A stretch of DNA of 64,000 nt. Source: Cylindrodendrum hubeiense (taxonomy: Eukaryota > Ascomycota > Sordariomycetes > Hypocreales > Nectriaceae). This document shows positions 12,232 through 23,920 of this stretch, piece by piece. Within the stretch, counting starts at the first letter, position 1, and every line of letters begins with the position of its first letter. Below the pieces are notes generated by a model. It did not search any database. It was given only the letters and a program-made list of their open reading frames with translations, and was not told the origin of the DNA. The translations under genes and the position numbers were made by a program. The stretch covers positions 372,001 through 436,000 of the forward strand of contig JAANBB010000004.1 of NCBI GenBank assembly GCA_014621425.1, read 5' to 3'.

Positions 12232-13794
12232 CTAAATTCGTAAAAATCCTCCACTATAACCGACTTGCGCTTCAACCTCAATCTCAACCAAGTACTGGGA
12301 GCCGATCAGGCCAGCAACGACCAAGGTATTTGATGGACTGACACCCTCGCATTTGAATACATGCCCATGAGCTTTGCTGACCTCTTCGCAGTCTTCCTCT
12401 TTCTTGACCATAATCCTCGTGCGCACTACGTCAGCCATTGAGCCACCCATTGCTTTGATAGCACGCCTCACGATGTCGAGAGCAGCCGTGGTCTGGCATC
12501 CGGCAGAGGCGCCGCCTAGGACGGATATGCTCCCAGGCACGGGACTATTCGCAGTAGTACCGGAAACACGGATGATATCACCGGTTCTAACTGCACGGCA
12601 GTAGCCCTATGTCAAAGTCAATTTAGGTTCAATACGGTGGCGGTGTCAACTCACGGCAATGGGCTCCCATTCACTGTTAGAATAGTATTCTACCCTCATC
12701 CCGGCCGCGAGGGCTTTCTCTAACTCAACATTGCTGGCTTCGTCGAGATGATCGGAGAGATCGCCAGTTGCCGTCAGGAAGGGAGCTCTCCGGTATTCGT
12801 CGCCACAGTCGCCAGGTATGTCTGACAGACCTTCTTGGGCTTCTTTTATTAGGTCGTGGTCATCTTCGGTCAGGCTAAAGGAAAATGCAGCCAAGTTGCT
12901 TGCGGTATACTTGTCAGATTCCGGAGATAGTCGAGAGCCGACGATGACAGCGCCAACTGCAGGTAGATCGAGCACATATCTGGTCGCAACGGCAGCAATG
13001 GGGACATTGTGTCTTTGTGCAACCTTTGACAACGCCTGAAGCACCCCTTGGAATGCTGACCATCCTCCAGCGGCTTTGATGAAGCGGAGGTATTTCCGAA
13101 GGCTCCAGTTCAAAGCCTCCATATCTTCCGGCTCGGGCTTCCCCAGCCACTTTTCCGTTAGGTACCCTCCGAGCAACGTGCCATAAGCAACCACGCTAAC
13201 ATTATGCTCGATGCACACCGATGCGAGCCGGCCGCGGACGAGACGACGGTCGATGACGGAGCATGAAACCTGGTTTGTAGCGATTGGGATACCAGAGTTG
13301 ATCAGCAACTCCACGTGCGCGGCGTCGGTATTGGTGAGACCTAAGTGCTTGATCTTCCCCTGGCTTTGGAGAGTTCGGAGATGCACAAGGTTGTGCCAAT
13401 AGGTGTCGCTTGCATAATCCCAGATGTGGTATTGGAGAAGGGTGATTTGCTTTTCGCCCATGCGCTCCAGCGCCAGGTCCACCGCTTTTTCAGCCTGCTC
13501 GAACGTCCTGACTCCATCCTCGGGCGGACACCACTTTGTGAAGGCGGTCATGGACCGGGCAGATGTCGCGCGAAACTGGCCCATGACAAGCTCGGCACTT
13601 CCATAGTGGTCGGCCATGTCGAAGCAATCGAGCCCGGAATCTATCAGAGGATGCATGGCCTCTGCGGCCTTTCCTATGTCGATATTCTGATCATGTCCGC
13701 CAGCAAGTTGCCACAGCCCGGATATCATTCGAGGAATCTCCGTCACTCCCCCGATTTTTGTTCGTTCCGGTATGGGAAGCGCGATTCCAGCCAT
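12232..13794 (-). CDS. Aldo/keto reductase - RidA (YjgF/YER057c) fusion protein
   Basis: A 504-residue two-domain protein. Exons are 12655-13794 and 12232-12606; a 48-nt intron (GTGAGT..CATAG) joins WEPIA to GYCRAVRTGD in phase. Residues 1-330 are an NADP-dependent aldo/keto reductase with the catalytic tetrad visible: D59 and Y64 in FDMADHYG, K87 in TKW, H123 in QYHIWD. Residues 381-504 are a RidA-like domain (TGDIIRVSGTTA, ALDIVRRAIKAMGGSMADVVRTRIMV, VEIEVEA). Where classical RidA has the catalytic Arg (P-x-R-S/T), this reads P-S-N-T, so imine deaminase activity is doubtful. RidA here may be structural or act on another substrate. It is divergent from the Zn2Cys6 gene. A GTG two codons upstream is not used; the first ATG is at 13794. 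Confidence 0.9.
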
Positions 13795-14101
13795 TTTCAC
13801 TTGCAGGCAACTGTCAGTCTAGATTTCAAGTCCTTGGTGGTATTGGTGGTCCATCCCCAATGAGGAGCTGAGGTCTTTTAGTAGCCAGTGAGCGGAAAAG
13901 CTTCATTGTCAATTCATCCGAGATTCCGAATGCCATCGATCCGGATCCTCGGTAGCCCACATAAAAAAATCGAGAACAAACTCCGGATGTCACTTGGTGT
14001 TCGGCATTGTTCGATAATGTTGGCTGCATCGGAAATGGGGCGAATCTCGGGAGTGTCCAAAACGCTGCGCTCACTGCGAGTGAGAGCACTGACATTGATG
14101 C

Positions 14102-14119
14102 TCTCGGGTACATGTACCC
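14102..14119. promoter_or_regulatory. Perfect 18-bp palindrome, putative Zn2Cys6 site (CGG-N10-CCG)
   Basis: TCGGGTACATGTACCCGA lies between the divergent AKR-RidA and regulator genes, about 290-310 nt from either ATG. Inverted CGG triplets are the usual target of Zn2Cys6 dimers. A near-identical element is in the next divergent promoter of this cluster (19557-19574). Confidence 0.6.
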
Positions 14120-14406
14120 GATCCTGTTGGGTAATCTCGACCCTTATCGCTAGGCGGTGTCCCCTGCTATCTGCGACGCTACCTCGCTACCGAGCGGACT
14201 GACTCAGGGATAACCTTTTATTTGAGTGATTTCCCGATTGGAACGGAATGACGAGTCTCGGATGACCGCCCTTTTTCTTACATATCCGGTGTGTCGCCAT
14301 CCGATGGGCATCAGCGAGTTTCCTGTTATCACCATCCGACCCCAACGATTCCTGCATTGACCTCACGGCACCCATTGATACGAGCCCCGCGCGTCATCAT
14401 CCGATT

Positions 14407-17297
14407 ATGAGCGCCGCTGCACCATCAGAAACCCGATTGGAATCTCAGTCAACGGCATCGAGCCCCACACGGAAGAAGGGCGGGCGTCGGAAGAGAGCAT
14501 CAGTCCCTGACGGTCAAAGGAAGCGAGTGAAGAAAGCGTGAGTGAATGAATGATATCCCCTCCATCATGTGGGGCTATTGGCAAGGGCCCTCTGTACAAT
14601 TTGGCCACAAAGCTGTCTCGCATTGTGACGCACTTTAAGGTCCAATAGCGAATGACAACGAAGGTACCAAGGACGTAGTTTTGAGACAAGATAGCTGACT
14701 ATCAGTGCAGCTGTGAACATTGTCGTCGAAATAAGCTGAGATGTAATGGACAATCACCTTGCGAGCGTTGCGCCGTCGCGAAGAGAGATTGCCAATATGC
14801 CGAGCCTGCGCCTGTGGTTGCCCTCCCGCAGGATTCGCCTCCGCCAGTCGAGCTTCCGCCAGCCTCTCCCCCGCGAATTTCCCTTCCGCCGGTCTCGCCC
14901 CCGCCTGCCGAACCGATTCGCAACGAGAAACTCCGTGTCTTAGAGAATATCGTAGCGCGGCTCCACCCCGAGTTACCCACTGATGTGGCCGGACTCCGAA
15001 TATACTACGAATCGTTGGTCGATGCAGATGATGATGTCTCGCAACGGTCGATGCGGCATCTCCTAGAGGAGCCGGTAGATGGCAATGATGGACCATCTCA
15101 TGACATAAGCGACCATTCTCAGGGCGACCATTCTCATTCGGAGCACGATGGCCTTGTCACTGTGGTGAATCAGGGAAAGACACGTACGTTGCACTCACCT
15201 TTGGCTCATGATCCTGTCCTCTCAGATATTGACCCTCCTCCAGATTTTGAAGGCAAATCGTCCTACTGGTCATTTTTCAACTCTGTGCATCACGTCGTGG
15301 CCGACGACTATGAGGGTGTTGGTGAAAACAGTGAAGCTGTAAGACTCCTCGTTCCTACTCCAAATAAACACATGCTTGCACATACACTCAGACTTGGATT
15401 GACATCTAATCTCCTCAAATCACAGGACTGCACCGGAAGCATTCATCAACCTTCTCTGCCGTACTTCAGTTCCGATTGGAGAACCGCCGTGTTGGCTGCG
15501 CTGCCACCTCGAGGTGTTGTAGACTTCCTAGCGAAAACATTCTTCCGTTTCGCCCAAGCAAACTTCTTTTATATCCACCCGGAGATTTTTATGCGAAAAC
15601 TCACCGCGTTCTACAACGGCACCCATGAATTCGAGACTCGGGACTCTCTGAATTCCAAGCGCTCAACCGAGTTCATATGCGTGCTCTTTATGGTCTTCGC
15701 CATTGGCAGCCAGTTTGCCGAAGTCGGGACAGAACCAAATACCGTTGTGCAAGACACGCCCTGGACAGACACTTCAACTCTTGATTTTTCCACCATAAAA
15801 GTACCAGTGCCAAACCAAAACCCAGGGTGGCGCTTCTATGAGGTTTCCAGGAGACTGTTGCCGGATGTCATCTGTTCTTCATCCATGACTTCTGTTCAAG
15901 TCTGTGTATTGCAGGGCATATTTCTTCCCAGCACTACTAGTCGAGACGCGGGCTACAACTTGCTCGGGCTAGCACTAAGAATGGCCATTAATATGGGCAT
16001 GCACCGGTCCTTTGGCGCGAGTTCCTTGCACCCGCACGTCCGTGAGCTTCGGAATAGACTCTGGTGGAGTGTCTACATAGCCGAACGATTGTTCAGCATC
16101 GAGATGGGTCGGCCACTGGCGATCAGTGATTCAGAAGTTGATGCTCCTTTCCCGGTCGACTTGCCCGAATGGAACTTCAGCGGGAAACCAATGAACGTCG
16201 ATGGTCTCATTGCAATGGCGAGGCTTTGCCGTCTGCTGGGGAAGATAGTGACAACGGTTTACTGCAAATCTGAAAATGGGAAGGGTACCGTCATCCAACC
16301 GAAGGTCTTCCGGCGGCTGAGGCGAGAGCTCGATCAATCTTGGGAGAGCCTCCCCAACCACATGAAGTTCCAGCATTCGCCAGGGCGGTCGGTGGCACAC
16401 CTAGCTCTGACCTACGAGCAGGCAAAAATCCTCCTCACACGGTCATCCCTGAACTGCGCAGCAGTTACATCACAGTGGCGGACGCTCGACGAAGAAGCCA
16501 AAAAGTTCTTCCGCCAGCAAGCCACTGAGTGCATGAACTCGGCCATCGCATCAATCGAAATCATGTCTACCCTAAAGTCTCGTTCTTTGCTCTGCCAATA
16601 TTCGTTCCACGACGCTTTGTACTGCAGTGCTGCATTGTACGTGCTTCTACTCATAAATAAGCTCAATGGACTTGTCAAGACTCCGATAGAACCTATATTC
16701 CATGGGGTTCTGGTGCTTTTAGATCTCGCAAAAGGTAGTGAGGCGGCTGCATCAAGTTTGAAGTACATACTGCGAGCCTGTGAGAATTTAAATAGGGGGG
16801 AAGAAAACTCTTCAAATGCAAGGTCCCAAGCGTTAGACCAAGAAACTAAGCAAGAAGAGGAAAGGAGGGCGTGGAGAGCTTGGATGAACCAAGCTGCTTC
16901 TGTTGACCAAACTAGCCACGATGCTTCGGGATTTAGCTTCGCCGTGGTTCCCCCCTTGGTAGGTAACAATGATAACAACGAGCCCCTGACTCCGGGCCTT
17001 CCTCGATTAGGTGCTAATGCAACAGTGCAGGATGAATCGAATGCGCCGCGCGGACGGATTTACCCATCGGTCTCACAAGATATTTACAGAGGCGGCGTTG
17101 TGCATCCCACGACGGAATTCTACAACACTGATGTTGGGCATCCTGAAACATCGCCCGGCGGCCTTTTGGAACGTGGTTCAGACATCTCAGACTTCCAGCC
17201 ACTTTTCATTCCTGACCACCCCGAGTTCGACATATTCTCTAGGGACCTGACTTGTGCACCCGAATTCTCTGGCTTGATTGGGCTCAATTTTATGTGA
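14407..17297 (+). CDS. Zn2Cys6 fungal-specific transcription factor
   Basis: About 905 residues; exons are 14407-14537 and 14711-17297. The 173-nt intron splits the zinc cluster from its basic lead-in (TRKKGGRRKRASVPDGQRKR). The cluster follows at once: C45-x2-C48-x6-C55-x5-C61-x2-C64-x6-C71, complete. A proline-rich segment (about 80-105) precedes a linker. The middle homology region (Fungal_trans, about 300-560) includes PPRGVVDFLAKTFFRFAQAN, LQGIFLPSTT, LGLALRMAINMGMHR and LRNRLWWSVYIAERLFS. A GT..AG pair at 15339-15425 (87 nt, in frame) could be an optional intron. Its place between two likely target transcription units suggests a pathway regulator. Nuclear. Confidence 0.93.
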
Positions 17298-17539
17298 TAA
17301 TTACAACACTAGAGTCCAGACGTCGGTTTTGTCACAAATGAGGTATTCCAGTTTCGTTGATACTGTGAAATTATGATACTTTGTTCTAAATAAATCCAAT
17401 AGATCACGATTCGGCTACCATAATCTCCTGCAACTTCCATACCTCTTGCCACGGCTTCACTCACGCATAAGTGCAGGCACACCTGTTGCAAATATGATGG
17501 ATAATTGTATATCATCTGCTGCCCACGGTGTTTGCTCGC

Positions 17540-19282
17540 TTAGCTGACATATCGGAAGGACTTGTCCTGTCTGTCAGTGATGTCAGCGACTTCGCTTGTC
17601 GAGGTTTGCTCGGCGGCAAGTCCTTCACTATCTCTTCGCTTGTTCTCACGGACCGCAAGAACTCGATAGAGCATGAACAAAGCCATGATTAAGCCAAAGC
17701 AAGCAATGTCAGCCCCGATACCTTTGATGTATCGAGGTGCGTCGCGTTTCTGCCAGAGCTGAGGCGCAATAACGGCAGCAACGCCATACAAGATGAAATA
17801 GGCGTTGCTGACTGCGGCCTTCTTGGTGTTTCCTTTGATGTTTGATGCCATAAGACTAAGCGACACAACCATGACAGGGGAGATTGTGCTTGCAAGCCAT
17901 GTAAAGATGACGACGCCCCATTTGCTGCTCGCGGGAATGCTCGCAACACCAATGTTGCCGACCAGAGGCAGGACCGTGACGGCCATACCCCAGTAGCAGC
18001 GTGGTATCTTTGTGACTCGAATACCGATAACGGTGATCCAGATGAACGTGATCTGGAAGACTCCCGAGGGCAAACCGACGAGCATCGTGTTGAACTTGGA
18101 CCAACCAAATCCATTGATAACCAGAGAAGCAAACTGACCACAATTAGCATGAAGTTCCTAGTTCCCTAGGCCCGGAAAGCGAGTTGTCCAATCATACCTT
18201 GAGGACGGGTGAAGCAAAAGTTCCCAGGAACGCAAAGCTGACGGCCATCCAACAGAATGGATCCTGGAGTGCCTCTAGTCCCTGCGATTTATTGAACACC
18301 TTCTTTTCGTTGCTTTGACCATCAATCAACAGACGTTGGCGGGCAATTTTCTTCTCGGCGTCGTTCAGGAACCAAGCTGTCTCGGGGGATTGCGGCATCA
18401 GGAGGATGAAGACCAAGCCGCACGCGACGGTTGCTCCACCGCAGATCAAGAACATGACACGCCAGTTGGTAAGCGCTGTGTCATCCGCGTATCCGACGCC
18501 GTACATGATGAGTGGAGCGATAATAGATGCGAGTCCGTTGCAGCTGACCCAAGCTCTGTCCATGGCAGTCAGTAAATGTCGCTTGATCTCAGAGAGATCG
18601 CGATTGCAGATGTAGTAACGTACGCGGTGCGGATCGGATGTTCCTTTCTCTTGTACCAAGTGCTAGTGATGATGACAAACGCTGGTGATACGGCTCCCTC
18701 ACATGCACCAAGGATGAATCGCACGGCTGCAAAGCCCCCAAAGTTGTTCGGGGTTGCCAGGCAGCCCGCAACGATACCCCAGACCATACTACATGAGTTA
18801 GCACCTATATGATCCCGTCCTAGCTTAGTTCACTCAGGTTACAGTAGCTTACATCATAATACCGACAAATCTGGATATCTGCATGCGGCTCATCAAGTAG
18901 ATGAAGACGTATTCCGAAGTGAGTTGACCGAGGTAGAAGATACTGACAACCCACGAGTACTCGTCGCTCGTTAGGTGAAGATCTTCTTGCAGACCAAAGA
19001 TTGCAGCATAGCCAACAGCTTGTTTATCGAGATCTATCTGCGTGTTAACCTTGGCTTGTGATTCGGGGGAAGAGAAGGAGAAGTGCGATTCAGATGTGTA
19101 TGGGGGAGGTTCTTACATTGGAAGAAGTAGACGACGCACATCAATGGAAGCACGACTCTGTCAATCTTTCGCAGAACTCTCTTCTCGTCCTCGGGACTAA
19201 ACTGAACATCGCCCAGGACGCCCTCGCTGACGCTCTGGTCCGAAGGTATGACTTCCTCGGCCATCTTCTCAGTTTTCTCCAT
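17540..19282 (-). CDS. MFS transporter, allantoate permease (Dal5/anion:cation symporter) type
   Basis: A 487-residue plasma-membrane permease in five exons: 19117-19282, 18853-19033, 18624-18788, 18198-18555 and 17540-18133. All four introns (64-83 nt) keep phase. Family marks are VLRKIDRVVLPLMCVVYFFQYLDKQ at helix 1, FYLGQLTSEY in helix 2, RFILGACEGAVSPAF in helix 4 and W..MPQSPETAWFLNDAEK after helix 6. Relatives import allantoate, nicotinate, pantothenate and other organic anions. Its siting between the regulator and the amidohydrolase suggests uptake of the substrate handled by the two enzymes; this is inference. It is convergent with the regulator, 242 nt apart. Confidence 0.93.
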
Positions 19283-19556
19283 CGCGGTGGTGATTTGAGT
19301 ATAGAGACTTGCAGAAAGAGTTTGAGGTGAGTGAATAGTGGATAGTCACCGTGTTGACTTTCAAGATCCTTTTCCGGAGTGGAAAAGTGGGTGATTGTTA
19401 TACAAGACATCCCCACAGCATGGGGTATGTGTGGAGGGGAGAATCTGGACGTCGTATGCCAGGGGAGATGTGGACCCGCTGTTATCTTTCGCTGGTTATC
19501 ACAGCGATTACTGATACAGATTGGTTGGCGCAATACTAGTAGCTAGTCGGATGCCC

Positions 19557-19574
19557 TCGGGTGCAAGTACCCGA
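19557..19574. promoter_or_regulatory. 18-bp imperfect inverted repeat matching the 14102 palindrome
   Basis: TCGGGTGCAAGTACCCGA, again CGG-N10-CCG, sits in the divergent promoter between the MFS gene and the amidohydrolase gene, about 170 nt before the latter. It matches the 14102-14119 element at 16 of 18 positions. Confidence 0.58.
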
Positions 19575-19746
19575 ATCGCAAGGCCAGATCCGATCCGAGA
19601 GGACGGATCCGCCACCCTCGAGATTGATCTCTATATGATATCTCAACTTCCGAATTGATGCAGAGGGTGAAATCTGGACTCGCAGAAAACGTGCCTACGC
19701 TCATGCTATCTCGTCATCCTATCTCATCCCAATCTCAACTTCAGCA

Positions 19747-21141
19747 ATGACCCGTCTCGACGCCGCAGAACCACCTGCCACTCCCGAATCTGTTGAGTCA
19801 GGTATCATGCCAAATTATGACAAGCCCTGGTTGCTCCCTCCGCAGACCAGATACAGGCTCGATAATGTCAGCATAGTCGACCCAGTCGAAGGCAATGTTA
19901 CGGAAAATTCGTCTGTCACACTCTGTGACGGACGCATCCTTTCAGTGCGCAGAACTGAAGATGCACTTGCACAAGCTGCTGCCGGGGGAGACGTAGCTTT
20001 GCCGATTGATCTACAAGGTCTCTACCTCTGCCCTGGCCTGATAGATGCACACGTCCATGTTACAGCAACGCCAGGTGAACAAGGTCTCAAAAACACCTAC
20101 AAGGCCATCCCAGCGTCTATGAATAACTACCGCACAACCTACGTCGTCAGGGAGATGTTAGCTCGGGGTTTCACGACCGTGAGGGATTGCGGAGGCGCAG
20201 ACGAAGCCTTGAAACAAGCAATCCGGGAATGGCTGATTGTAGGGCCTAGGCTCCTCATCGCAGGCCATGCGCTCTCTCAAACAGGAGGACACGGTGACCA
20301 GCGGGACTCGCATCAGGATGACGACCCGACGACCCGATGTTGCGCGGGTCACAAGGCGGGCATCAGCAGACTCTGCGACGGCACGACTGAGTGCATGACC
20401 GCAGTGCGCGATGAGATCCGCAAGGGTGCCGATTTCATCAAGATAATGGCGGGCGGCGGTGTTTCCAGCAAGCTCAACAACCTGGGACACGCGCAATTCC
20501 TGCCAGAAGAGGTCTCCGTCATCGCGAGGACGGCGGCCTCTTTTGACACATATGTCACGGCGCATGCCTATTCGAACCGAGCGATGAGGCATGCCGTCGA
20601 GAACGGTGCACGGGGCATCGAGCATGGGAACTTCCTCGATGCAGAGACGGCCGAGTATCTGGCCAGCAAAGACGTTTACTTTACGCCAACGCTTGCGACG
20701 TATCACACTCTGATGAAGTCACCTTTTGACCGGTGGATCAACAACGACTCGATGGAAAAGAACATCCGTGTCATGCAGTCCGGGATCCAGTCGCTACAGG
20801 TAGCGGAAAAGGCGGGTTTGACAGTCTGCTTCGGCACCGATTTGATGGCTTCCATGCAGCCGTTTCAGAACAACGAGTTTTCAATCCGCGCAGCGGTCCA
20901 ATCGAACCTAAGCATTCTCAGGAGCGCCACGATCAATCCGGCAAAGATGATGAATCTGGGTGACGAGCTTGGACGTATCGCCGAGGGATTTTGTGCGGAC
21001 TTGGTTATTCTGAAGGGCAATCCCCTGGCTGATATTAGGGTGCTTGATGATCCTCAAAACATAAAGGCTGTCATCAAAGAAGGACGGGTCACATCGAGCC
21101 AGCTGCCTCAGTTACCTCCAGATGTCCCATGCAAGTCATGA
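19747..21141 (+). CDS. Metal-dependent amidohydrolase (imidazolonepropionase/Xaa-Pro-dipeptidase-like)
   Basis: A 464-residue intronless cytosolic hydrolase of the amidohydrolase superfamily, subgroup with a carboxylated lysine. Visible ligands are H102 and H104 (DAHVHV), K232 (FIKIMAGGG, bridging Lys), H273 (TAHAYS), H293 (GIEHGNF) and D365 (CFGTDL). The N-terminal (RLDNVSIVDP) and C-terminal (LVILKGNPLADIRVL, IKAVIKEGR) strands form the usual beta-sandwich. No signal peptide. Relatives cleave amide bonds in dipeptides, imidazolonepropionate-type rings or ochratoxin-like amides; the exact substrate is not readable. It shares a divergent promoter with the MFS gene and so probably a regulator. 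Confidence 0.93.
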   Translation: MTRLDAAEPPATPESVESGIMPNYDKPWLLPPQTRYRLDNVSIVDPVEGNVTENSSVTLCDGRILSVRRTEDALAQAAAGGDVALPIDLQGLYLCPGLIDAHVHVTATPGEQGLKNTYKAIPASMNNYRTTYVVREMLARGFTTVRDCGGADEALKQAIREWLIVGPRLLIAGHALSQTGGHGDQRDSHQDDDPTTRCCAGHKAGISRLCDGTTECMTAVRDEIRKGADFIKIMAGGGVSSKLNNLGHAQFLPEEVSVIARTAASFDTYVTAHAYSNRAMRHAVENGARGIEHGNFLDAETAEYLASKDVYFTPTLATYHTLMKSPFDRWINNDSMEKNIRVMQSGIQSLQVAEKAGLTVCFGTDLMASMQPFQNNEFSIRAAVQSNLSILRSATINPAKMMNLGDELGRIAEGFCADLVILKGNPLADIRVLDDPQNIKAVIKEGRVTSSQLPQLPPDVPCKS

Positions 21142-21627
21142 AACTGGTGCCTGCATTGTAGAAACTCATAGACAAGAAACAACAGTATTAATATTCCACT
21201 ACAAGTGCCAAATTTCACACACGTCCTGAGTGCAGCAATGTAGCTAGTATAGGCGACAATCTATGATGGAGAAGCTGAAGTAGCTGCTTACCCTGTAGTC
21301 CATCGTACTTGAGTAAAACGACAACGTGTGACTGCTCCGCATCTTAAATTAATTTTCGTATTAACCCAGAAAAGCTCAAATTGCATATAACTACTATGGT
21401 GCAGGCGATTGTCTCGCTTTACTAAATTGAAAGATGAGCATTACGGACTGTGCTGTGAAGGAAGCAGTTGCGGAGTGTGCCAAATCACGCTCCACACTGG
21501 GCTTGGTAGATATGGCTTGCTGGCTAGGGGCGACACATAAGCTCAAAGAGCCACCATGGATATTTAAGACACTTCTGGAACTCTATGCATCCAAATTGTC
21601 AATTGCTGGCTTAGTTGTTGTCTGGCT

Positions 21628-21707
21628 GTAATTCTATTTTCTCAATTTTGGTCGAGATCAATTCTGCTACCCTAAACCTAACAAATTTACAGCTGGTGGG
21701 TGTGGTT
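21628..21707. repeat. Dispersed repeat, copy A
   Basis: About 80 nt, roughly 80% identical by eye to 57035-57112. Shared blocks include GAGATCAATTCT, CTACCCTAAA and GCTGGTGGGTGTGGTT. Probably remnants of a transposable element or MITE. Confidence 0.65.
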
Positions 21708-22072
21708 GGTTTTGACGGGTGAGCTTTCGTGCCAGCAGGTTCATTTTGTCTTAATAGAAAGGGGTGACTCTTTTGGGTGACCATATGGAAACCTAGGTAT
21801 TCAAACAAGATGCTAGGCGTATGTGGCATATTCGTGGCTCCACGGGTTTGCTAGCGAGCCGTACTCACAAAGAAATGCGCAACGTTAATAAGCACCAGCC
21901 AGTCATGCAGAGATGCCGGCTAGACTTTTACGCTCGTATCCTGATCTATCATATTGTAGTCAGTAGGTAGGTTTCCCTGCAGCTCAATGATGATGAGAAA
22001 AAAGAGATCATCACCTTCTTTGTGTCTCATATCACCACATAATAGACGGAGTATCGTCATCCAAAAAAAAAT

Positions 22073-22222
22073 GAGACACGGCAATATGGTGGCTAGAGAC
22101 CCACACATATGCATCCACAAATTTGAGACATGCAAGACATGGCAATGTTGTTGCTAGCTGGGCTTAGATCGAGACTAGAGAGCCACACATATGAATCCAC
22201 AAACTTGAGACGTGGCAATATG
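22073..22222. repeat. Degenerate tandem direct repeat, about 82-nt spacing
   Basis: A 29-nt block CCACACATATG[C/A]ATCCACAAA.. ending TTGAGAC occurs at 22101-22129 and 22183-22211 with two mismatches. A GAGAC..GGCAATATGG block flanks it on both sides, with a third, worn copy at about 22136. Confidence 0.7.
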
Positions 22223-22457
22223 GCGTTAGCGGAACATAAGTAGGTCAAGACCAGGAACCCCCACACCTGTATTCTCTGCATCACCGGCCTAGTTCAAGAC
22301 GCCCGACGTTGACACAGCTGGTCACGAAATAGAAATCAGACATGGTATCATGGACAGTACTGTCTGGCGCACACCTACAATGCGGGGCTTGGCGCACACT
22401 GTCGATTCGTCTGCCACCACTCTTTACCAGGCCGAGAACGTGCACCGGTCTATTATG

Positions 22458-22627
22458 TCTTTGAGATTGGAAATGCTGGTGGGGCAGTGAGGAACTTCTC
22501 CAGGTCAGTGAACACTTACTCCTATATTTGAAGTTGGCAGTTGTGAAAGTACCTGCTAGCTGAATGATGTATCTATACACTTGTCATTGGTAGAAGGTTG
22601 CCCCACCAGCATTTCCGTACTCAAAGA
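22458..22627. repeat. Inverted repeat, 29-nt arms, 112-nt spacer
   Basis: The left arm 22458-22486 and the reverse complement of 22599-22627 match at 26 of 29 positions (core GGAAATGCTGGTGGGGCA). No open frame spans it. It could be the ends of a small non-autonomous element or a gene-fragment duplication. Confidence 0.6.
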
Positions 22628-23889
22628 GATTGTGGCCATGAGAAAGACGGATACGGTCAATAAGCCCCGCCGATGAGACCAGAGCCTCTAGCTGGAGGGG
22701 TCAATGTCTCCCGGAATAAGATCAGCAGTTGAGACCCCAACACCACAGAGATGATCAAGATGGAAGAATTCTTCGGCTCTTTGGCTGTCAGACTATATTT
22801 CGGCTCTCTGGGAAACATTTTGGAATCTACCATCAAAATTAATCACGAGTAAGCAAATCACTTCGAGATGGGCTTTCGTGGGGCCGAAACAGGGAAACAT
22901 TCCGATACGAAGATGGTTGAAAACCTGGCTGAAGGTTTCTATGAATTGGGATGGATACCGATCTTGTGATCCTAGATCTCCATCGTACGATTCAAGCCGA
23001 GACTTTGCCAGTTCTCGTTGCCGACCTGACAGACTAATGCAGCCACAGTGAGAGGGTAAATGAGACACGCGTAAGGGAGGTAGGAGGTAGCAGTGCCCAA
23101 GACCACAAAAATGTTCCAATATGATTGGCAAAACCTTGACTTGCGGAAATGTGGCTAAGACGCAAGTCGACAAATATATGTCGCCATAGCGTAACGCAAT
23201 GGCGTTGCTCTCCTTTGACACTGAAGTAGACTCACCAGGGCAACTTGGCTCCCATAGGCGCAACTTGGAAGATTTTCCAAACTATCTGTTATCTATTCAA
23301 TTGAAACTGGAAGACTACCTTTTCTAGTTACCCTGAGTACATTCGTTCAGACTAGTTGGTGTTGCGGTGACTAAGATATCTACGGAACGCCCAGCCACAA
23401 AGATTCTGGATGGGAAGGGCATCACCTTATCCTACTAGCGAAATCCTTTGAGCGGTAAAATTTGTCTGTCTTCGATAGATATGTATTAGAGTGGCGATTT
23501 TCAGCCCGGCTGACCGAAGACACCCACCACGGTGTGTCCAAGGGCGAATCAAGGCGAATCAAGACAAGATACTGGAGAGTATTGCTCCACCTGTAACAAC
23601 AAGTATTCCGCCATCATGTCGATGAGCCTTTGATCCAGGTGCTCAACAGTTTCATTGGCCACTGGTATCATGCGTGGCAGCCGGATTTCCTGCCGGTCTG
23701 TCCGAGTCCCCAAGCGTTGAACGACAATCGCCATAGAGACCAAAATGAGGAGCATGCGTTGACACCCCATAGCTACGCCTCTCAAGTAATGTCCAATCTC
23801 GGTGCAAAGGAAAGTCGGACTCCACCTTAGGATCTGACTATAAAGATATCCTATGAGCCCGCCTCAAGATATCTTCTAACTCACCACTC

Positions 23890-23918
<29 letters not shown>
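23890..23918. repeat. CA dinucleotide microsatellite
   Basis: About 14 CA units, 30 nt before the ATG of the next gene, so probably inside its 5' leader. Confidence 0.9.

Positions 23919-23920
<2 letters not shown>

Noticed and set aside
22793..23263. 156-aa minus-strand ORF
   Set aside because: Does not begin with ATG in a good context, shows no motif, and lies in repeat-bearing DNA.
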